A stretch of 64,000 nt of DNA from Trujillonella endophytica (GTDB taxonomy: Bacteria > Actinomycetota > Actinomycetes > Mycobacteriales > Geodermatophilaceae), in contig NZ_FOEE01000019.1 of the NCBI RefSeq assembly GCF_900110555.1, forward strand, positions 1 through 64,000, given 5' to 3'. This document shows, piece after piece, positions 9,029 to 18,600 of the stretch. The notes under the pieces are model-generated. The model had not been told where the DNA came from. It saw only the letters and a list, made by a program, of their open reading frames with translations, and did not search any database. The first letter of the stretch is position 1, and the number at the start of each line of letters is the position of its first letter. Position numbers and translations under genes: made by a program.

Positions 9029-9346
9029 TCAGCTGCCCCGATAGGTGGAGTACGCGAACGGGGAGAGCAGCAGCGGCACGTGGTGGTGCGCTCCCGGCTC
9101 GGCGACGGTGAACGTGAGCGTGACCTCGGGCCAGAAGGCGGGCGCCCCGCGCTCGGCGAACCAGGCGCCGGTGGCGAAGACCAGCCGGTGCGGCCCGAGG
9201 GCGGTCGCCTCCTCGGTGAGCCGGCACCGGCCGTCGGCATCGGTGACCCCCTGGGTGACCAGGTCCTCGCCCACGAACAGCCGGACGGCGACCCCGGCCG
9301 CGGGGCATCCGGCCACCGCGTCCAGCACGTGGGTCGACACGCTCAC
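9029..9346 (-). CDS. uraH: 5-hydroxyisourate hydrolase (105 aa)
   Basis: Transthyretin-like enzyme hydrolysing 5-hydroxyisourate, the uricase product, to OHCU. The N-terminal STHVLD with a catalytic His and the C-terminal YRGS tetrapeptide, both family hallmarks, are present. HHHVPLLLSPFAYSTYRGS matches the usual end. Its GTG overlaps the TGA of the decarboxylase gene by 4 bp (GTGA), so the second and third pathway enzymes are coupled. Confidence 0.93.
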   Translation of the reverse strand: MSVSTHVLDAVAGCPAAGVAVRLFVGEDLVTQGVTDADGRCRLTEEATALGPHRLVFATGAWFAERGAPAFWPEVTLTFTVAEPGAHHHVPLLLSPFAYSTYRGS

Positions 9347-9843
9347 GCCGCCACCAGCCCGCGCACCCGCAGCTCGGTGATCTGCGCCAGCTGCTCGGTG
9401 GTCTCGGCCCGCTCGGCGGCCTCGTCGGCGTCCAGCCGGCGGCGCAGCTCGGCCAGCATCTCCTCCGGCGACCGCCCCGCCGCACGGATGAGGAAGACGT
9501 GCCCGAAGCGCTCCTCGTAGGCCCGGTTGCCCTCGACCAGTGCCACCCGCGTCCGCTCGTCGGCCCCGCCCATCGCCGCCTGCTCCCGGCGGGAGGCCGC
9601 GGCCTCGGCGGAGGCGCCGTCGACCCGGTCGCCGATCCGCGGGTGCGCGGCCAGCGCGATCGACACCTCGTCCCAGGCGAGGCCGCGGGCGACCTCGCCG
9701 GCGCGGCGCACCAGCGTCGCGACGTCCGGGTACGGCCGGCCCGCGGCGATCTCGGCCGCGAACCGCGCGGCGGCGTTACAGGACCGCAACGCCTCCACGG
9801 CACGGTCGGCGGGCTCGGAGTTGAACTCGTCGAGGCTGGCCAC
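9343..9843 (-). CDS. uraD: 2-oxo-4-hydroxy-4-carboxy-5-ureidoimidazoline decarboxylase (166 aa)
   Basis: OHCU decarboxylase, yielding S-allantoin stereospecifically. Signature AAHPRIGDRV holds the catalytic His; YEERFGHVFLIRAAGRS is the conserved second block. First gene of the leftward purine operon. The GTG at 9841-9843 fits the family's N-terminus, but no Shine-Dalgarno site precedes it at normal distance; CATCCT lies about 7 nt ahead and could serve a leaderless transcript. Only 40 bp separate it from divergent aceB, so the two promoters must overlap. Confidence 0.9.
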   Translation of the reverse strand: MASLDEFNSEPADRAVEALRSCNAAARFAAEIAAGRPYPDVATLVRRAGEVARGLAWDEVSIALAAHPRIGDRVDGASAEAAASRREQAAMGGADERTRVALVEGNRAYEERFGHVFLIRAAGRSPEEMLAELRRRLDADEAAERAETTEQLAQITELRVRGLVAA

Positions 9844-9883
9844 GGTGAGAGGATGCCAGCCTCCGCAGACGGCAGGAGGCCGA

Positions 9884-11455
9884 ATGACCGACGTACGCGT
9901 GGTCGGACCGGACGTCGACCGGGCCGGGGAGGTGCTCACCCCGGAGGCACTGGCCTTCGTCGCCGACCTCCAGGTCCGCTTCGGCGCCCAGCGCGATGCG
10001 CTGCTGGCCGCCCGCGGCGCGCGGCGGGCCGAGATCGCCGCTGCCCGGACGATCGACTTCCGGCCCGGGACGGCGGCGATCCGCGAGGGCGACTGGCGGG
10101 TTCCCCCGCCGCCGCCGGGGTTGGTGGACCGCCGCGTGGAGATCACCGGCCCGACCGAGCCCAAGATGGCGGTCAACGCCCTCAACTGCGGCGCCGACGT
10201 CTGGCTGGCCGACCTCGAGGACGCCAACACCCCGCACTGGCGCAACGTCGTCGGCGGGCAGGTGGTGCTGCGCGACGCCGTCCGCCGGACGCTCGCCGTC
10301 ACCACCCCCGAGGGCCGCGAGTACCGGCTGCGCGAGGACGGCGTCCTGCCCACGATCGTGCCGCGCCCGCGGGGCTGGCACCTGCCCGAGCGGCACCTGC
10401 TGGTCGACGGCGAGCCGGCCGTCGGCGCGCTGGTCGACGCCGGCCTGTACCTGTTCCACAACGCGGCCGAGCAGCTGGCGCGCGGCAGCGGCCCCTACTT
10501 CTACCTGCCGAAGATGGAGGGCCATCTCGAGGCGGCGCTGTGGAAGCTCGTCTTCGACCACGCCGAGCAGGTGCTGGACCTCCCGGCCGGGTCGATCCGG
10601 GCCACGATGCTCGTCGAGACCATCCCGGCGGCGTTCGAGATGGAGGAGATGCTGCACGCGCTCGGCGACCACGCCACCGGGCTGAACGCCGGCCGGTGGG
10701 ACTACCTGTTCAGCATCATCAAGACGTTCCGCGACGCGGGGCCGCAGTTCGTGCTGCCCGACCGGGGCGCGGTGACGATGACCGCGCCGATGATGCGGGC
10801 CTACACCGAGCAGCTCGTCGCGGTCTGCCACCGGCGCGGCGCGATGGCGATCGGCGGGATGGCCGCCGCCATCCCCAGCCGCCGCGACGCCGAGGCCAAC
10901 GCCCGCGCGGTCGCGAAGGTCCGCGAGGACAAGACCCGGGAGGCCGGCGATGGCTTCGACGGCTCCTGGGTCGCCCACCCCGACCTGGTGCCGGTCTGCC
11001 GCGAGGCGTTCGACGCGGTGCTCGGCGACCGGCCCAACCAGCTCGACCGGCAGCGGCCCGAGGTCTCGGTGACCCCGGCCCAGCTGCTCGACGTCGCCGG
11101 CGTGCCCGGGGGGCGCACCCTGGCCGGCCTGCGGTCGAACGTGGAGGTGGCGCTGCGCTACCTGGCGGCCTGGCTGGGCGGCAACGGCGCGGTCGGCATC
11201 CACGGGCTGATGGAGGACGCCGCCACCGCCGAGATCAGCCGCTCGCAGGTCTGGCAGTGGGCGCACAACGCCGTCGAGCTCGACACCGGGGACGTGGTCA
11301 CCGCGGAGCTGGTCCGCCGGGTGGTGGCCGAGGAGGTCGTCGCCATCGGCGAGCTGCCGCGCCTGGACGACGCCCGCCGCCTGTTCGAGCAGGTGGCGCT
11401 GGCCGAGGACTTCCCGGACTTCCTGACCCTCCCCGCCTACGAGCTCATCAAATGA
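9884..11455 (+). CDS. aceB: Malate synthase A (523 aa)
   Basis: Condenses glyoxylate with acetyl-CoA to malate. Motifs of the short A form are clear: GPTEPKMAVNALN, DLEDANTPHW (metal and catalytic acid region), MLVETIPAAFEMEE, GLNAGRWDY and GVHGL-like GIHGLMEDAATAE near the C-terminus. AGGAGG lies 4 nt before the ATG. No isocitrate lyase is adjacent; instead the gene diverges from the urate-degradation operon, whose pathway ends in glyoxylate, so this copy may serve purine catabolism. Confidence 0.95.
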   Translation: MTDVRVVGPDVDRAGEVLTPEALAFVADLQVRFGAQRDALLAARGARRAEIAAARTIDFRPGTAAIREGDWRVPPPPPGLVDRRVEITGPTEPKMAVNALNCGADVWLADLEDANTPHWRNVVGGQVVLRDAVRRTLAVTTPEGREYRLREDGVLPTIVPRPRGWHLPERHLLVDGEPAVGALVDAGLYLFHNAAEQLARGSGPYFYLPKMEGHLEAALWKLVFDHAEQVLDLPAGSIRATMLVETIPAAFEMEEMLHALGDHATGLNAGRWDYLFSIIKTFRDAGPQFVLPDRGAVTMTAPMMRAYTEQLVAVCHRRGAMAIGGMAAAIPSRRDAEANARAVAKVREDKTREAGDGFDGSWVAHPDLVPVCREAFDAVLGDRPNQLDRQRPEVSVTPAQLLDVAGVPGGRTLAGLRSNVEVALRYLAAWLGGNGAVGIHGLMEDAATAEISRSQVWQWAHNAVELDTGDVVTAELVRRVVAEEVVAIGELPRLDDARRLFEQVALAEDFPDFLTLPAYELIK

Positions 11456-11459
11456 AGAA

Positions 11460-11516
11460 GGACCCCCGTGCCCCCCACCACTCGCAGGCTCGCGGTGGGC
11501 CCCTGCACGAGGGCCG
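11460..11516 (+). terminator. Two-part hairpin between aceB and the next gene
   Basis: Outer arms CCCCCGTGC (11463-11471) and GCACGAGGG (11505-11513) pair with one mismatch, and an inner 6-bp stem CCCACC/GGTGGG (11474-11479, 11494-11499) sits inside. It starts 5 bp after the aceB stop and lacks a T tract. It could be a terminator or an attenuator that lowers expression of the downstream gene. Confidence 0.45.
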
Positions 11517-11534
11517 CCCGATCGGAGTGAACGC

Positions 11535-12770
11535 ATGAGCTTGGGCGAGGAGGTCTACGCGCAGCTGGACCGGCAGCTCACGCCGATCGACGCGCTGCGG
11601 CTGGCCCGGTACCCGGGTGAGTGGCCGGAGCGGCAGCCCGTGCACACCTGCTACGTCCCGGCCGACGCCGTCGTCCCTGGGCTGGCGCGGCAGTGGGGGG
11701 CGGCGGCCCTCGCGGCCCTCGACGAGCACGGGCTGCCCGACCTCGGGGTGGACCCGGCGCTGCTGGAGCAGGTGCTGCCGCGCGTCCGGGCCAAGCTGGC
11801 GACCGAGCCGATCGAGGACCTCCGGGTCGACGCCGAGGACGGCTACCGCGGCGCGGCGGACCACGAGGACGGCGACGTGCAGCGGGCGGGAGCGGCGGTG
11901 GCCGCCGATCGCGCGGCCGGGGTCGCCCCGCCGTCGGTCGGGGTGCGCGCCAAGTCCCTGGAGGCGCCGACCCGCCGGCGTGGCGTCCGCTCGCTCGACC
12001 TCTTCCTCGGCGCGCTCGGGCCCGGTCGCGCCGTCGTCACACTGCCCAAGGTCACCGACGTCGAGCAGGTGCGGGCGTTCCTGCCGGTCCTGGACGCGCT
12101 GCAGGCCGCGTACGGGGTGAGCCTGGACCTGGAGCTGCAGGTCGAGACGCCGCAGGCGGTCCTCGGCCCCGACGGCACCGCCGCGCTGGCCCGCATGGTG
12201 CACATCGCCGGGCCCCGCCTGATCGGGCTGCACTACGGCACCTACGACTACAGCGCGGCCCTCGGCATCTCCGCGGAGCACCAGGCCTCGGACCACCCGG
12301 CCGCCGACTTCGCCAAGCAGGTCATGCAGGTGGCGGTCGCCGGCACCGGCGCCCACCCGGTGGACGGCTCCACGAACGTGCTCCCGGTCGGCCCCGTCGA
12401 GCACGTCCACGCGGCCTGGCAGCTGCACGCCCGGTTGGTGCGCCGGGCCCTGGAGCGCGGCTTCTACCAGGGCTGGGACCTGCACCCGGCCCAGCTGGTC
12501 ACCCGCTACACCGCGACCTACGCCTTCTTCCGCGCCGCGCTGCCGGCCGCCGCGGCCCGGCTGGCCGCGTACCTGGACCGGGTGGACGGCGGCGTGCTCG
12601 ACGAGCCGGCCACCGCCCGCGCCCTGGCCGGGGTGGTGCTGCGCGGCCTGGACTGCGGCGCGCTCGACCCCGACGAGGTGGCGCGGGCGACGGGCCGCCC
12701 GGTCGCCGACCTCGCCGCCGTGGGGGGACGCCGCGCTCAGGCGGGAGCGTCCGCGAGCACGCCGCGGTAG
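11535..12770 (+). CDS. Citrate-lyase-beta/HpcH-like aldolase, DUF6986 type (411 aa)
   Basis: TIM-barrel protein related to the HpcH/HpaI aldolase and CitE superfamily that often follows malate synthase in actinobacteria. Seen here: RVDAEDGYRG (acid/metal region, near 98), LDLELQVETPQAVLG with the conserved Glu, GLHYGTYDYSAALG, and QGWDLHPAQLVTRY. The linkage to aceB suggests a glyoxylate- or malyl-CoA-related lyase reaction; this is an inference. The 3' end overlaps the convergent CehA-like gene by 34 bp, so its last dozen low-complexity residues are encoded on both strands. Confidence 0.75.
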   Translation: MSLGEEVYAQLDRQLTPIDALRLARYPGEWPERQPVHTCYVPADAVVPGLARQWGAAALAALDEHGLPDLGVDPALLEQVLPRVRAKLATEPIEDLRVDAEDGYRGAADHEDGDVQRAGAAVAADRAAGVAPPSVGVRAKSLEAPTRRRGVRSLDLFLGALGPGRAVVTLPKVTDVEQVRAFLPVLDALQAAYGVSLDLELQVETPQAVLGPDGTAALARMVHIAGPRLIGLHYGTYDYSAALGISAEHQASDHPAADFAKQVMQVAVAGTGAHPVDGSTNVLPVGPVEHVHAAWQLHARLVRRALERGFYQGWDLHPAQLVTRYTATYAFFRAALPAAAARLAAYLDRVDGGVLDEPATARALAGVVLRGLDCGALDPDEVARATGRPVADLAAVGGRRAQAGASASTPR

Positions 12771-14743
12771 AACGCCCGGGCCCGCTCGACGACGTCCAGC
12801 AGGTCGCCCAGCTGGGCCTCCCGACGGGCGGGGTCGAACCGGCCCTCGGCCTCGGCGAGCGCCGCGAGACCGTCCAGCGCGGCCAGGCACCACCGCGCCG
12901 AGGCGGCCCGGGCCACCCGGCGGCCCGCCACCTCGACGTGGACGGGGGAGGTCGAGGCGAAGACCGGGGCGCCGAGCGTGTGCGGGTCGTCCCCGCCGTA
13001 CGCGGCAGCGGTCAGCCAGGTCGCGGCGGAGACCGGGACCTCGACCGCCAGCCGCGTGCCGTCGGTGGCGGCGAGCTCGCCGTCCGGACCGTGCAGGACG
13101 AACCGGTCCACCCCCGACCCCGCCACCGTGGCCGCCACGCGCAGCACGTCGCCGGGGCGCCGGTCCAGCACCGCCCCCGGCCCCGCGCCGTCCACCGTGA
13201 GGGTGACCCAGGGGCCGTTGGTCACCACGGTCCGCCCGGCCGCCACCGCGTCGCGGAAGGACGCGACGGTGAGGGGCGCCCCGTCCAGTCGGGCGTACAC
13301 CCGTCCCCACCCCGGCGGGTTGGACGCGACGCCCGGCCCGTGGGCGAAGGAGAGGAAGACGTCGGTGCCCGCGGTCGCCGCCGGCCGCAGCCCACAGTTG
13401 AGCAGGTGGTGCCACAGGACGACGGCGCCGCGGTCGTCGGCGCAGGAGACGACCTCGAGCGCGCCGACCAGGCCCAGCGCGGCATCGGCGACGAGCTCGC
13501 GGGCCTCCACCGAGCGGTAGGGGCCGTAGAGGGCGGCGACGTCGTCCAGCGGGGAGAACGAGGGGTGGGCGTAGGTCGGCAGTCCGCCGCGCTCGCGCAG
13601 GTCGGCGCAGGCGGCGGCGTTCGGCGGCCAGTCCCAGGGCTGCCCGGTGCCCTCGTGCCCGGTGTGCAGGACGTCGGGCACGGAGCGGTGACCCAGCGCG
13701 TGCAGGTGCCCGAGCAGGTCGTTGCGGAACTCGAGGCCGGCCACGCCCACGTGGTCGCCGGACCACAGCGGCTCGCCGGCGGTGCCCTCCAGCAGCTCCC
13801 GGTCGTAGACCAGCGCACCGCCCAGGTTGCCCGCGGCCAGCTGCACCAGGTCCAGGCCCTCGCCGGCCTGCATCCGGGCCGCGTCCGCCGGATCGAGCAC
13901 GTGGTCGCCGGAGTAGTTCAGGTGCACGTGCAGGTCGCCGGAGCGCCAGCCGTCGGCCCCGGGGTCGAACCGCCGGACCGGCGACCAGCGGACCTCCTCG
14001 TGCCCGCCGGGCGCCACCACGACGTCGACGGTGACGCGCTCGTACTCCAGGCCGCGGCACACGACGACGTGCACCGGCCCCGCCGGCACCTCGATCGTCT
14101 CGTCGGCGCCATGCCAGTACGGCCGGTCGAGCGCGTCCCACTTGGCCGGGCGGCCCGCCGGCCCCCACGGGCCGCCCGTGGGGTCGGTGACCGACCACCG
14201 CGCGCACTCGGGCGCCACCAGCCGCAGGGAGCCCGGGGTCGCCAGGTGCACGGGGAGGAGCCCCAGCTCGGAGCCCCCGGTGGCGACGGCGACGCCCGGT
14301 GCCGCGGGGTCGACGTCGACCGTGCGCAGGCCGACGCCCCCGGCCGGGACGGGCACGCCCACGCCGTCCACCGTCACCTCGAGATCGCGGTCGGCGGCGG
14401 ACAGCACCAGGACGTCGACGGGTACCGGCCGGCCGGCGATCCCCGGCCGCGACGGGCCGGTCCGCGCCGTCGCCGTCCCGTCCGCGGCCACCGTGACCAC
14501 TGCCAGGCCGGCGGGGAGCTCCCGCCCGGCGACGGCGCTGCGGACCGCCGCTGCCCAGTCCCCGGTGGAGGCGTACTCGGTGATCGAGGGGCCGAGCAGG
14601 CCGAAGCGGGCCCAGCGGAACAGGTCCGGCGGCTCCTCCTCGCCCCAGCCCCACCCCTGGTCGGCCCGCAGCCGCCGGTAGTGGGCCAGCATCTCGATGA
14701 CCGCCGGCGGCAGGTCCAGGACCTCGTCGTGCGCGCAGCACAT
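12737..14743 (-). CDS. CehA/McbA-family metallohydrolase (668 aa)
   Basis: PHP-like metallohydrolase of the family named after carbaryl hydrolases CehA and McbA. The first metal motif GDLHVHLNYSGD lies near residue 272, a second His motif LPTYAHPSF near 410, and SCADDRGAVVLWHHLLNCGL plus VTNGPWVTL further on. The first ~260 residues form beta-rich repeats with no recognised catalytic motif, so this is longer than the catalytic core alone. No signal peptide is seen. The ATG at 14743 has AGGG upstream. Carbaryl as a substrate should not be assumed. Confidence 0.72.
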   Translation of the reverse strand: MCCAHDEVLDLPPAVIEMLAHYRRLRADQGWGWGEEEPPDLFRWARFGLLGPSITEYASTGDWAAAVRSAVAGRELPAGLAVVTVAADGTATARTGPSRPGIAGRPVPVDVLVLSAADRDLEVTVDGVGVPVPAGGVGLRTVDVDPAAPGVAVATGGSELGLLPVHLATPGSLRLVAPECARWSVTDPTGGPWGPAGRPAKWDALDRPYWHGADETIEVPAGPVHVVVCRGLEYERVTVDVVVAPGGHEEVRWSPVRRFDPGADGWRSGDLHVHLNYSGDHVLDPADAARMQAGEGLDLVQLAAGNLGGALVYDRELLEGTAGEPLWSGDHVGVAGLEFRNDLLGHLHALGHRSVPDVLHTGHEGTGQPWDWPPNAAACADLRERGGLPTYAHPSFSPLDDVAALYGPYRSVEARELVADAALGLVGALEVVSCADDRGAVVLWHHLLNCGLRPAATAGTDVFLSFAHGPGVASNPPGWGRVYARLDGAPLTVASFRDAVAAGRTVVTNGPWVTLTVDGAGPGAVLDRRPGDVLRVAATVAGSGVDRFVLHGPDGELAATDGTRLAVEVPVSAATWLTAAAYGGDDPHTLGAPVFASTSPVHVEVAGRRVARAASARWCLAALDGLAALAEAEGRFDPARREAQLGDLLDVVERARAFYRGVLADAPA

Positions 14744-14903
14744 GCGCCCGACCCTGGCACCGATCGCCGTCCGGAACGAGGGGTTTCCCGTGACCTGATC
14801 GTGACGTGCGGGCCGCGGTCGGGCACACTGCTGCGTCGCAGGGGGAACTCGCCGGTACCGGGATCGGGCCGGCGCACCGTCGTCGTCCGGACGAGGAGGG
14901 CCC

Positions 14904-15572
14904 GTGTCCGCGCTTCCCACGCTTCCCGCGCTGCCGGCCGCCACCGCCGCCGAGCTCGAGTTCGACCGGCAGGTGCACGCGCTGGTGGCCACGGGCCTTC
15001 CTCCGCTGCTGGGCCTGGCCGAGGAGTGCTTCCGCGCCTGCTGCGAGCCGCTGCGCGACGTGCTCCCCACCGAGCCCGTCGGTGGCCGGGTCCCGTTCGT
15101 GGTCGTCGTCCCGGACGTGCCGGTGCTCGACGTCCTGGCCACCGTGCAGACCGCGGGCGGCGGCGGGTTCTGCACGATGGAGCCCGGCGACCTCGCGGGC
15201 TTCCGCCCGCTGCCCGAGCTCGGCGTACCGCCGGTGCCCTACCTGCTCCTGGACGTCGACACCGGCGCGGACACGCTGAACGTGCGGCCGCGCGACGTGG
15301 CGCCCCGGCTGGCGGCCGCCGGCCGCACGCCGCTGACCGTCGCCGAGGGGCTGGCCCTGCTGGTGTCCGACCCGGGCGTGCTCCGCTCGCGCGGCTGCTA
15401 CTCCCTGCTCGGCTCGCGCGCGGGGGACAAGCGGGTGCCCGCGCTGTGGGTCAGCGGCCGCCGCCCGCGGCTGGGCTGGTGCTACGAGGGAGCGCCGCAC
15501 ACCTGGCTGGGCACGGCCTCCTGCGCGGCCCGGGGCACCGGGGGACCGGCCGCCCCGGAACCCCGCGGGTGA
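14904..15572 (+). CDS. DUF5701-family protein of unknown function (222 aa)
   Basis: Soluble protein matching the actinobacterial DUF5701 pattern: VPFVVVVPDVPVLDVLATV, GFCTMEPGDLAGF, YLLLDVDTGADTLNVRPRD and a Cys-rich SRGCYSLLGS segment. No catalytic motif is evident. GAGGAGGG lies 3 nt before the GTG start. The upstream 160-bp spacer separates it from the divergent CehA-like gene and contains no other gene. Function unknown. Confidence 0.75.
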   Translation: MSALPTLPALPAATAAELEFDRQVHALVATGLPPLLGLAEECFRACCEPLRDVLPTEPVGGRVPFVVVVPDVPVLDVLATVQTAGGGGFCTMEPGDLAGFRPLPELGVPPVPYLLLDVDTGADTLNVRPRDVAPRLAAAGRTPLTVAEGLALLVSDPGVLRSRGCYSLLGSRAGDKRVPALWVSGRRPRLGWCYEGAPHTWLGTASCAARGTGGPAAPEPRG

Positions 15573-15609
15573 CCGCCGGGCGGTCGGGCGGGTCGGGCCG
15601 GGGTCGACC

Positions 15610-15615
15610 TAGTAT
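15610..15615 (+). promoter_or_regulatory. Candidate -10 for the 1703-residue signalling protein
   Basis: TAGTAT matches TAnnnT. Transcription would begin near 15621-15623, just inside the longest frame, which would favour the in-frame GTG at 15633 over the GTG at 15618. Confidence 0.4.
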
Positions 15616-15617
15616 CC

Positions 15618-18600
15618 GTGCGTGATGCCCCGGTGACGCACGACTCGCTCCACCGGAGTCCCTTCGCGGGCGGTGGTGACCTCGGGGCCGCGATGGCGGA
15701 GCGCGACTGGTCCGACACCCCGCTGGGAGCGCCCGGCACGTGGCCCGCGTCGCTGCGCAACACGGTGCGGATCGTGCTCACGTCCCGCTTCTCGATGTGG
15801 GCGGCCTGGGGCCCGGAGCTGACCGCCTTCTACAACGACGCCTACCGCCGCGACACCCTGCAGGCCAAGCACCCGTGGGCGCTGGGGCGGCCGGCGCACG
15901 AGATGTGGGCCGAGATCTGGCACGACATCGGCCCGCGGATCGCCTCGGTGCTCGAGACCGGCGTGGCGACCTGGGACGAGGACCTGCTGCTGTTCCTCGA
16001 GCGCAGCGGCTATCCCGAGGAGACGTACCACACCTTCTCCTACAGCCCCCTCGACGACGACGAGGGCGTCACCGCCGGGATGCTCTGCGTCGTCACCGAG
16101 ACCACGGACGGCGTGGTCGGTGAGCGCCGCATGGCGACGCTGCGCGACCTGGCCGCGGCGCTCGCCCCCGCCCGCACCCGGGAGGCGGTCCTCGAGGCGG
16201 CCGGGGAGCAGCTCGCGCGCAACCTCGCCGATCTGCCGTTCAGCGCCGTCTACCTCTACGACGACGACGGCACCGCCCGCGCCCGGGCCACCGCCGGCAT
16301 CGATCCGGACCGGGGGATCCTCCCGTCGGTCATCGGCCCGGACGACCCCCGCCGGGCGCGGCTGAGCAGCGACCTGCGGGCGGGCACACCCGTCGTGATC
16401 GAGGGCCTGGCGCAGCGGTTCCCCGACCTGCCCACCGGGGCCTGGCAGCGGGCGCCCGACAACGGCGTCGTCGTCCCCCTCACCTCGTCGGGTCAGGGCC
16501 CCTCCGACCTGGCCGGGTTCCTCGCCGTGGGGCTGAACCCGCACCGCCCCTACGACGAGGGCTACCGGGGCTTCGTCGACCTGGTCGCCCACCAGATCTC
16601 CTCCGCGCTGCTCAACGCCGACAGCTACGAGGCCGAGCGGGAGCGCGCGGAGGCCCTGGCCGAGCTGGACCGGGCGAAGACCGACTTCTTCAGCAACGTC
16701 AGCCACGAGTTCCGCACCCCCCTGACGCTGATCATGGGCCCGGTCGCCGAGCTGCGGGCCGCCGAGGACCTGACCACGCCCCGGGTCCGCGAGGAGCTCG
16801 AGGTCATCGAGCGCAACGCCCTGCGGCTGGGCAAGCTCGTGAACACCCTGCTCGACTTCTCGCGGCTGCAGGCCGGCCGCATCGAGGCCCGGTTCGAGCC
16901 CGTCGACCTGGCGGCCGCCACCGCCGAGCTGGCCAGCGTGTTCCGCTCCGCCGTCGGCCGGGCCGGGCTGACCTACGACGTCGACTGCGCGGCCCTGCCC
17001 GAGCCGGTGCACGTGGACCGGGACATGTGGGAGAAGGTCGTCCTCAACCTGCTGTCCAACGCGCTGAAGTACACCTTCGACGGGGGCATCACCGTCCGCC
17101 TGCGCGGCGGCCCCGAGGGCGCGGTGCTCACGGTCGCCGACACCGGCACCGGGATCCCGGCCACCGAGCTGCCCCGCCTCTTCGAGCGGTTCACCCGCAT
17201 CGCCGGCGCCCGCTCCCGGTCGGGCGAGGGCAGCGGCATCGGGCTGGCGATGGTCAAGGAGCTCGTCGGCCTGCACGGCGGCACGGTGACGGCCGACAGC
17301 GCGCCCGACGTCGGCACCACCTTCACCGTCACGCTGCCCTACGGGACGGCGCACCTGCCGGAGGACCGGCTCGCCCCCCTCACTCCCGATGCGCCCGCCG
17401 TCTCCGGCGCGGCCACGCCGTTCGTCGCCGAGGCGCTGCGCTGGCTGCCCGCGGTCGATCCCGCCGCCGGCCCCGGCGACGCGGCCGGGACGCCGGAGGA
17501 GCCGGCGCAGAGCGGGCCGGTCGGGCGCGTGCTCGTGGCCGACGACAACGCCGACATGCGCGACTACCTGGTGCGGCTGCTGGCCCCCCGGTACGCCGTC
17601 ACCGCGGTCGCCGACGGCGCGGAGGCCCTCGCGGCGGCCCGCGCCGCGCCGCCCGACCTGCTGGTCAGCGACGTGATGATGCCGCGGCTGGACGGGATGG
17701 GCCTGCTCGCCGCCCTCCGCGGCGACCCGCGCACCTCGCGCGTGCCCGTGCTCCTGCTGTCGGCGCGGGCGGGGGAGGAGGCCGCCGTCGAGGGGCTGGC
17801 CGCCGGCGCCGACGACTACCTGGTCAAGCCGTTCGCAGCGCAGGAGCTGCAGGCCCGGGTCGGCGCGCACGTGCACCTGGGCCGGGCCCGCCGCGCGGCG
17901 GAGGAGCGGTTCACCGCCATCGCCGACCTGGCGCCCGCGCTCATCTGGGTGTCCGACCGCGACGGCCGGCGGGTGCTGGTCAACGCCGGCTGGACCGCCT
18001 TCTCCGGGCGGGACAGCGGCGCCGAGCTGGGCGACGGCTGGCTGGAGGGCGTGCACCCCGACGACCGCGAGCGCTACCGGCAGGTCGTCGCCGAGGCCGC
18101 CGCGGACGAGCGGGGCTGGGAGGTCGAGTTCCGGCTGCGCCGGGCCGACGGCGCCCACGTGTGGATGCTGGAGCGGGCGGTGCCGATCGGCCTCGGCCCG
18201 GACGCCGCCGGCCACGTCGGCACCTGCACCGACATCAGCGCGCGGCACCGGGAGACCGAGCGGCTGGCGCTGTTCGCCGAGGCGGCCTCCGTCCTGGACC
18301 GGGAGCGGACGGTGGAGTCCCAGCTCGGCGCCCTGGCCCGCCTGCTGGTCGACCGCCGGGTCGCCGATTTCTGCACGGTGCGCCTGGTCGAGCCCGACGG
18401 CGGGTTGCGGTTCGTCGGCATCGCCGGTCTCGACGCCCGGGCCGAGGCGGCCCTCGCGGCCCTCGATCCGGGCACCGGCATCGGCGCGGAGGCGCTGGCC
18501 ACGGGCCGGACCGTCCGCGTCGCCCGGGTGCCGCGGATCCCCGGCGACCTCGCCATCGGGTCGGGCCTGGCCGTGCCCCTGTCGGTGGGCGGCCGGGTGC

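Noticed and set aside
12737-14743. Carbaryl hydrolase
   Set aside because: The family name comes from pesticide degraders, but nothing in the sequence or neighbours indicates that substrate.
11448-15500. A 1350-codon minus-strand open frame
   Set aside because: Out of frame with the clear CehA-like gene and antisense to the aldolase-like gene; composition is typical of shadow frames.
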